DNA of 64,000 bases from contig NC_089320.1 in the NCBI RefSeq assembly GCF_036669915.1, positions 18,845,868 to 18,909,867 on the forward strand. The letters run 5' to 3'. The position numbers and the translations under genes are program-made. This document shows, one piece after another, positions 62,408 to 64,000 of this stretch. Origin of the DNA: Pocillopora verrucosa (taxonomy: Eukaryota > Cnidaria > Anthozoa > Scleractinia > Pocilloporidae). The notes beneath the pieces are model-generated. The model was given only the letters and a program-made list of their open reading frames with translations, searched no databases and was not told where the DNA came from. The number at the start of each line of letters is the position of its first letter. Position 1 is the stretch's first letter.

Positions 62408-63170
62408 ATGCTGATAACAAAGATTTTTTTGGTTCTTTTGACTGTGGAATCATCGGTCACGGGTAACTAAGAGCCATTATTGTATTGGTTTATTTGCACA
62501 ATATTTAGGGCTGATTTCCAATTATTATCGATTGTTCTAATCGTTTCTAAACGTGGAACAATCGGAACGATTGATTTGCATTCCGACTAAGCTCTATCCG
62601 AACGCTACTTAAAGTACAGAAAGAGTTTCCTATATATTCTACCGCCAGCCTCTGCGTATATTAACATTTTTCAAACATGCATACCAAAATTTCTGCACGC
62701 CTGTTGCCTGAGGTTGTACAACGAGTGCATTACTAGTAAATTCAAGCTCAGGATCCCTCCTTAAGGATCTCTGATTTGCTTGTATCGTCTAACAATACGC
62801 ATAATCAAAGATTTCACGTTTTTTTTTAGGCTTGGGCACCGACGAGGAAATAAAACGGATGTACCGTGCATTTCTGGAAGACGGTAAGCTGAAATATCAA
62901 TTAATCACTTCTCTTAGCAATTTCAAGATTAATAAGTTTTCGAGATGAGCTTCATCCCGTGTTTGGACGTTCTTTCTACCTCAATCGATTTTTACGTTTT
63001 TTCGTTTCAGAGAATCTTTCAGATGCAGCAGTAGAAGAATGCGACGTAAAATATGAAAAAGTCGGATGCTTTTCTGACAATCCTAAGAACAGGGCGCTTC
63101 CAAAACTGATCCTCAGTGATCGAGACAAAATAAACTGGCAGCCTGGAGAATGGGAGAAATATTTAAAGAG
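62408..63170 (+). CDS. Secreted cysteine-module protein, gene E, N-terminal part (runs off the window)
   Basis: Exons: 62408-62462 (signal MLITKIFLVLLTVESSV), 62830-62883 (charged, GTDEEIKRMYRAFLED), 63011-63170. The third exon gives ECDVKYEKVGCF and NRALPKLILSDRD, the first half of the eight-cysteine module, and ends in phase 2 (AAGAG|GTAAAA) like genes A, C and D. The second module exon was not found before base 64,000 and presumably lies beyond. A splice acceptor (TTCTTCCTAG) ends 7 nt before the ATG. Module sequence is less like C and D than these are like each other, so E is an older paralogue. Confidence 0.82.
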
Positions 63171-64000
63171 GTAAAACTATTGAATGACACGCATACACAA
63201 GATATAATACTATACAATAAACTTTGTTGAGCGACTGGGAAATTAGACGCGAAGGAGCTGGAGTCCGGATTGAAAGGTCCTGCTTGAAGCGCATGCCGGG
63301 TCATTTTATCGTGTTCCTGGGTAATGAACGTTACTCCCATAGTTCATCTCTTTCTACAGAAACGGATTGCAAACGATAAACGGATGCCTTAAACCGTTAG
63401 AAAAATCTAAGGAAAAACTGGGTGTAACATGGTTAGCGAGCTTAGCTTGGAAAACCGAAATAAGCTTAGGGGGGTACAGGTATATTGGTTTTAAAGCCTC
63501 TCCAGTGCTATTAACATTCAACGGGGAGGTAAGGGGAGAGGAGCGGGAAAGTAACTGGCCCCTGATTTCAGGATTGTTTTATGGGCAATTAAAGAGGAAA
63601 GGGGCCAATCTCGTTACCAACTCCTTGCACTTTTATTCATGGGTAGAGCCTTGGGAACTAGGTTGGAAAGGGTTTTAACAGAGGATACTCACTCACGATT
63701 TCATTAGGCTCAACATCTAAATCTTAAACACGAGAAAGGTTTTTTCCCGTGGCCATAAATAAGGAGCATGAGTCAAGACTATTAAATATCAAACTTTGCT
63801 GCCTCTTGGCAACCTGTTTTATTTTTGGTTATGGGTTTTCATTTTGGGAATTTTTGCTTTGACTGATCATAACTTTTTAGTAGTATTACCATGTTCCTAA
63901 TGAATTGTGTAATTTCTCTGGTTTTGGTCTAACGATAACAAACTGGAAAAAGCTTTTAAGAAGATTTTAGATAGAGTGCAGTGTTCCGTTTAGCAAAATG
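63171..64000. other. Intron of gene E, to window end
   Basis: Contains no exon with the LACRC / GYTYFGLQ signature. The 103-residue ORF at 63367-63678 has no family features. Confidence 0.55.

Noticed and set aside
63367-63678. 103-residue ORF in the last intron of gene E
   Set aside because: It has a GYRYIGFKASP stretch faintly like the module core, but no cysteines at the expected places and the wrong phase for an exon.

Overview
The window is nuclear DNA of an animal, most likely an anthozoan cnidarian (stony coral or sea anemone). The evidence is GT-AG introns, an AT-rich composition, many short interspersed elements, two ordinary animal housekeeping genes (CTP synthase and GET1), a lebercilin homologue, and a tandem cluster of small secreted eight-cysteine proteins carrying a GYTYFGLQ-type core that I associate with anthozoan genomes. 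Species identity is inference. No bacterial genes, rRNA genes, CRISPR arrays or intact autonomous transposons were seen.

Region 1 (1-11,850) holds two divergent genes. CTP synthase is on the minus strand; its first five coding exons are present and the rest lies beyond base 1. A 13-exon gene on the plus strand (5,362-11,847) encodes a 449-residue, probably N-myristoylated protein with cyclic-nucleotide-binding-like folds. Between the two starts sits a 1.09-kb non-autonomous element with perfect 77-bp terminal inverted repeats.

Region 2 (11,850-23,750) is mostly non-coding: foldback repeats, a tRNA-derived SINE and one orphan single-exon coding gene (15,798-16,601). Region 3 (23,747-33,429) holds an intronless gene for a highly acidic, probably disordered 675-residue protein, then a complete four-exon lebercilin (LCA5) homologue. 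Region 4 (34,968-39,515) is a complete six-exon GET1/WRB gene on the minus strand, with introns full of a short MITE-like family ending in TTAACCCTTTAA.

Region 5 (42,521-64,000) is the most distinctive part: five plus-strand genes with one common design. Each has a signal-peptide exon and phase-1 introns; most have a short charged exon, then two exons forming an eight-cysteine module, then a short acidic tail exon. Gene A (42.5-45.3 kb) lacks the charged exon. Gene B (48.2-49.5 kb) has the signal, charged and tail exons but no cysteine module. Genes C (52.9-54.6 kb) and D (57.2-59.8 kb) arose by a roughly 4.5-5 kb tandem duplication, and C has lost the tail exon. Gene E (62.4 kb onward) runs off the window. 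All five have a splice acceptor 7-16 nt upstream of the ATG. Between C and D the cysteine-module coding changes are overwhelmingly amino-acid-changing, which suggests diversifying selection on a secreted product.

All exon models were built by hand from reading frame, splice consensus and protein resemblance. Every complete model sums to a whole number of codons, but no transcript evidence was available.
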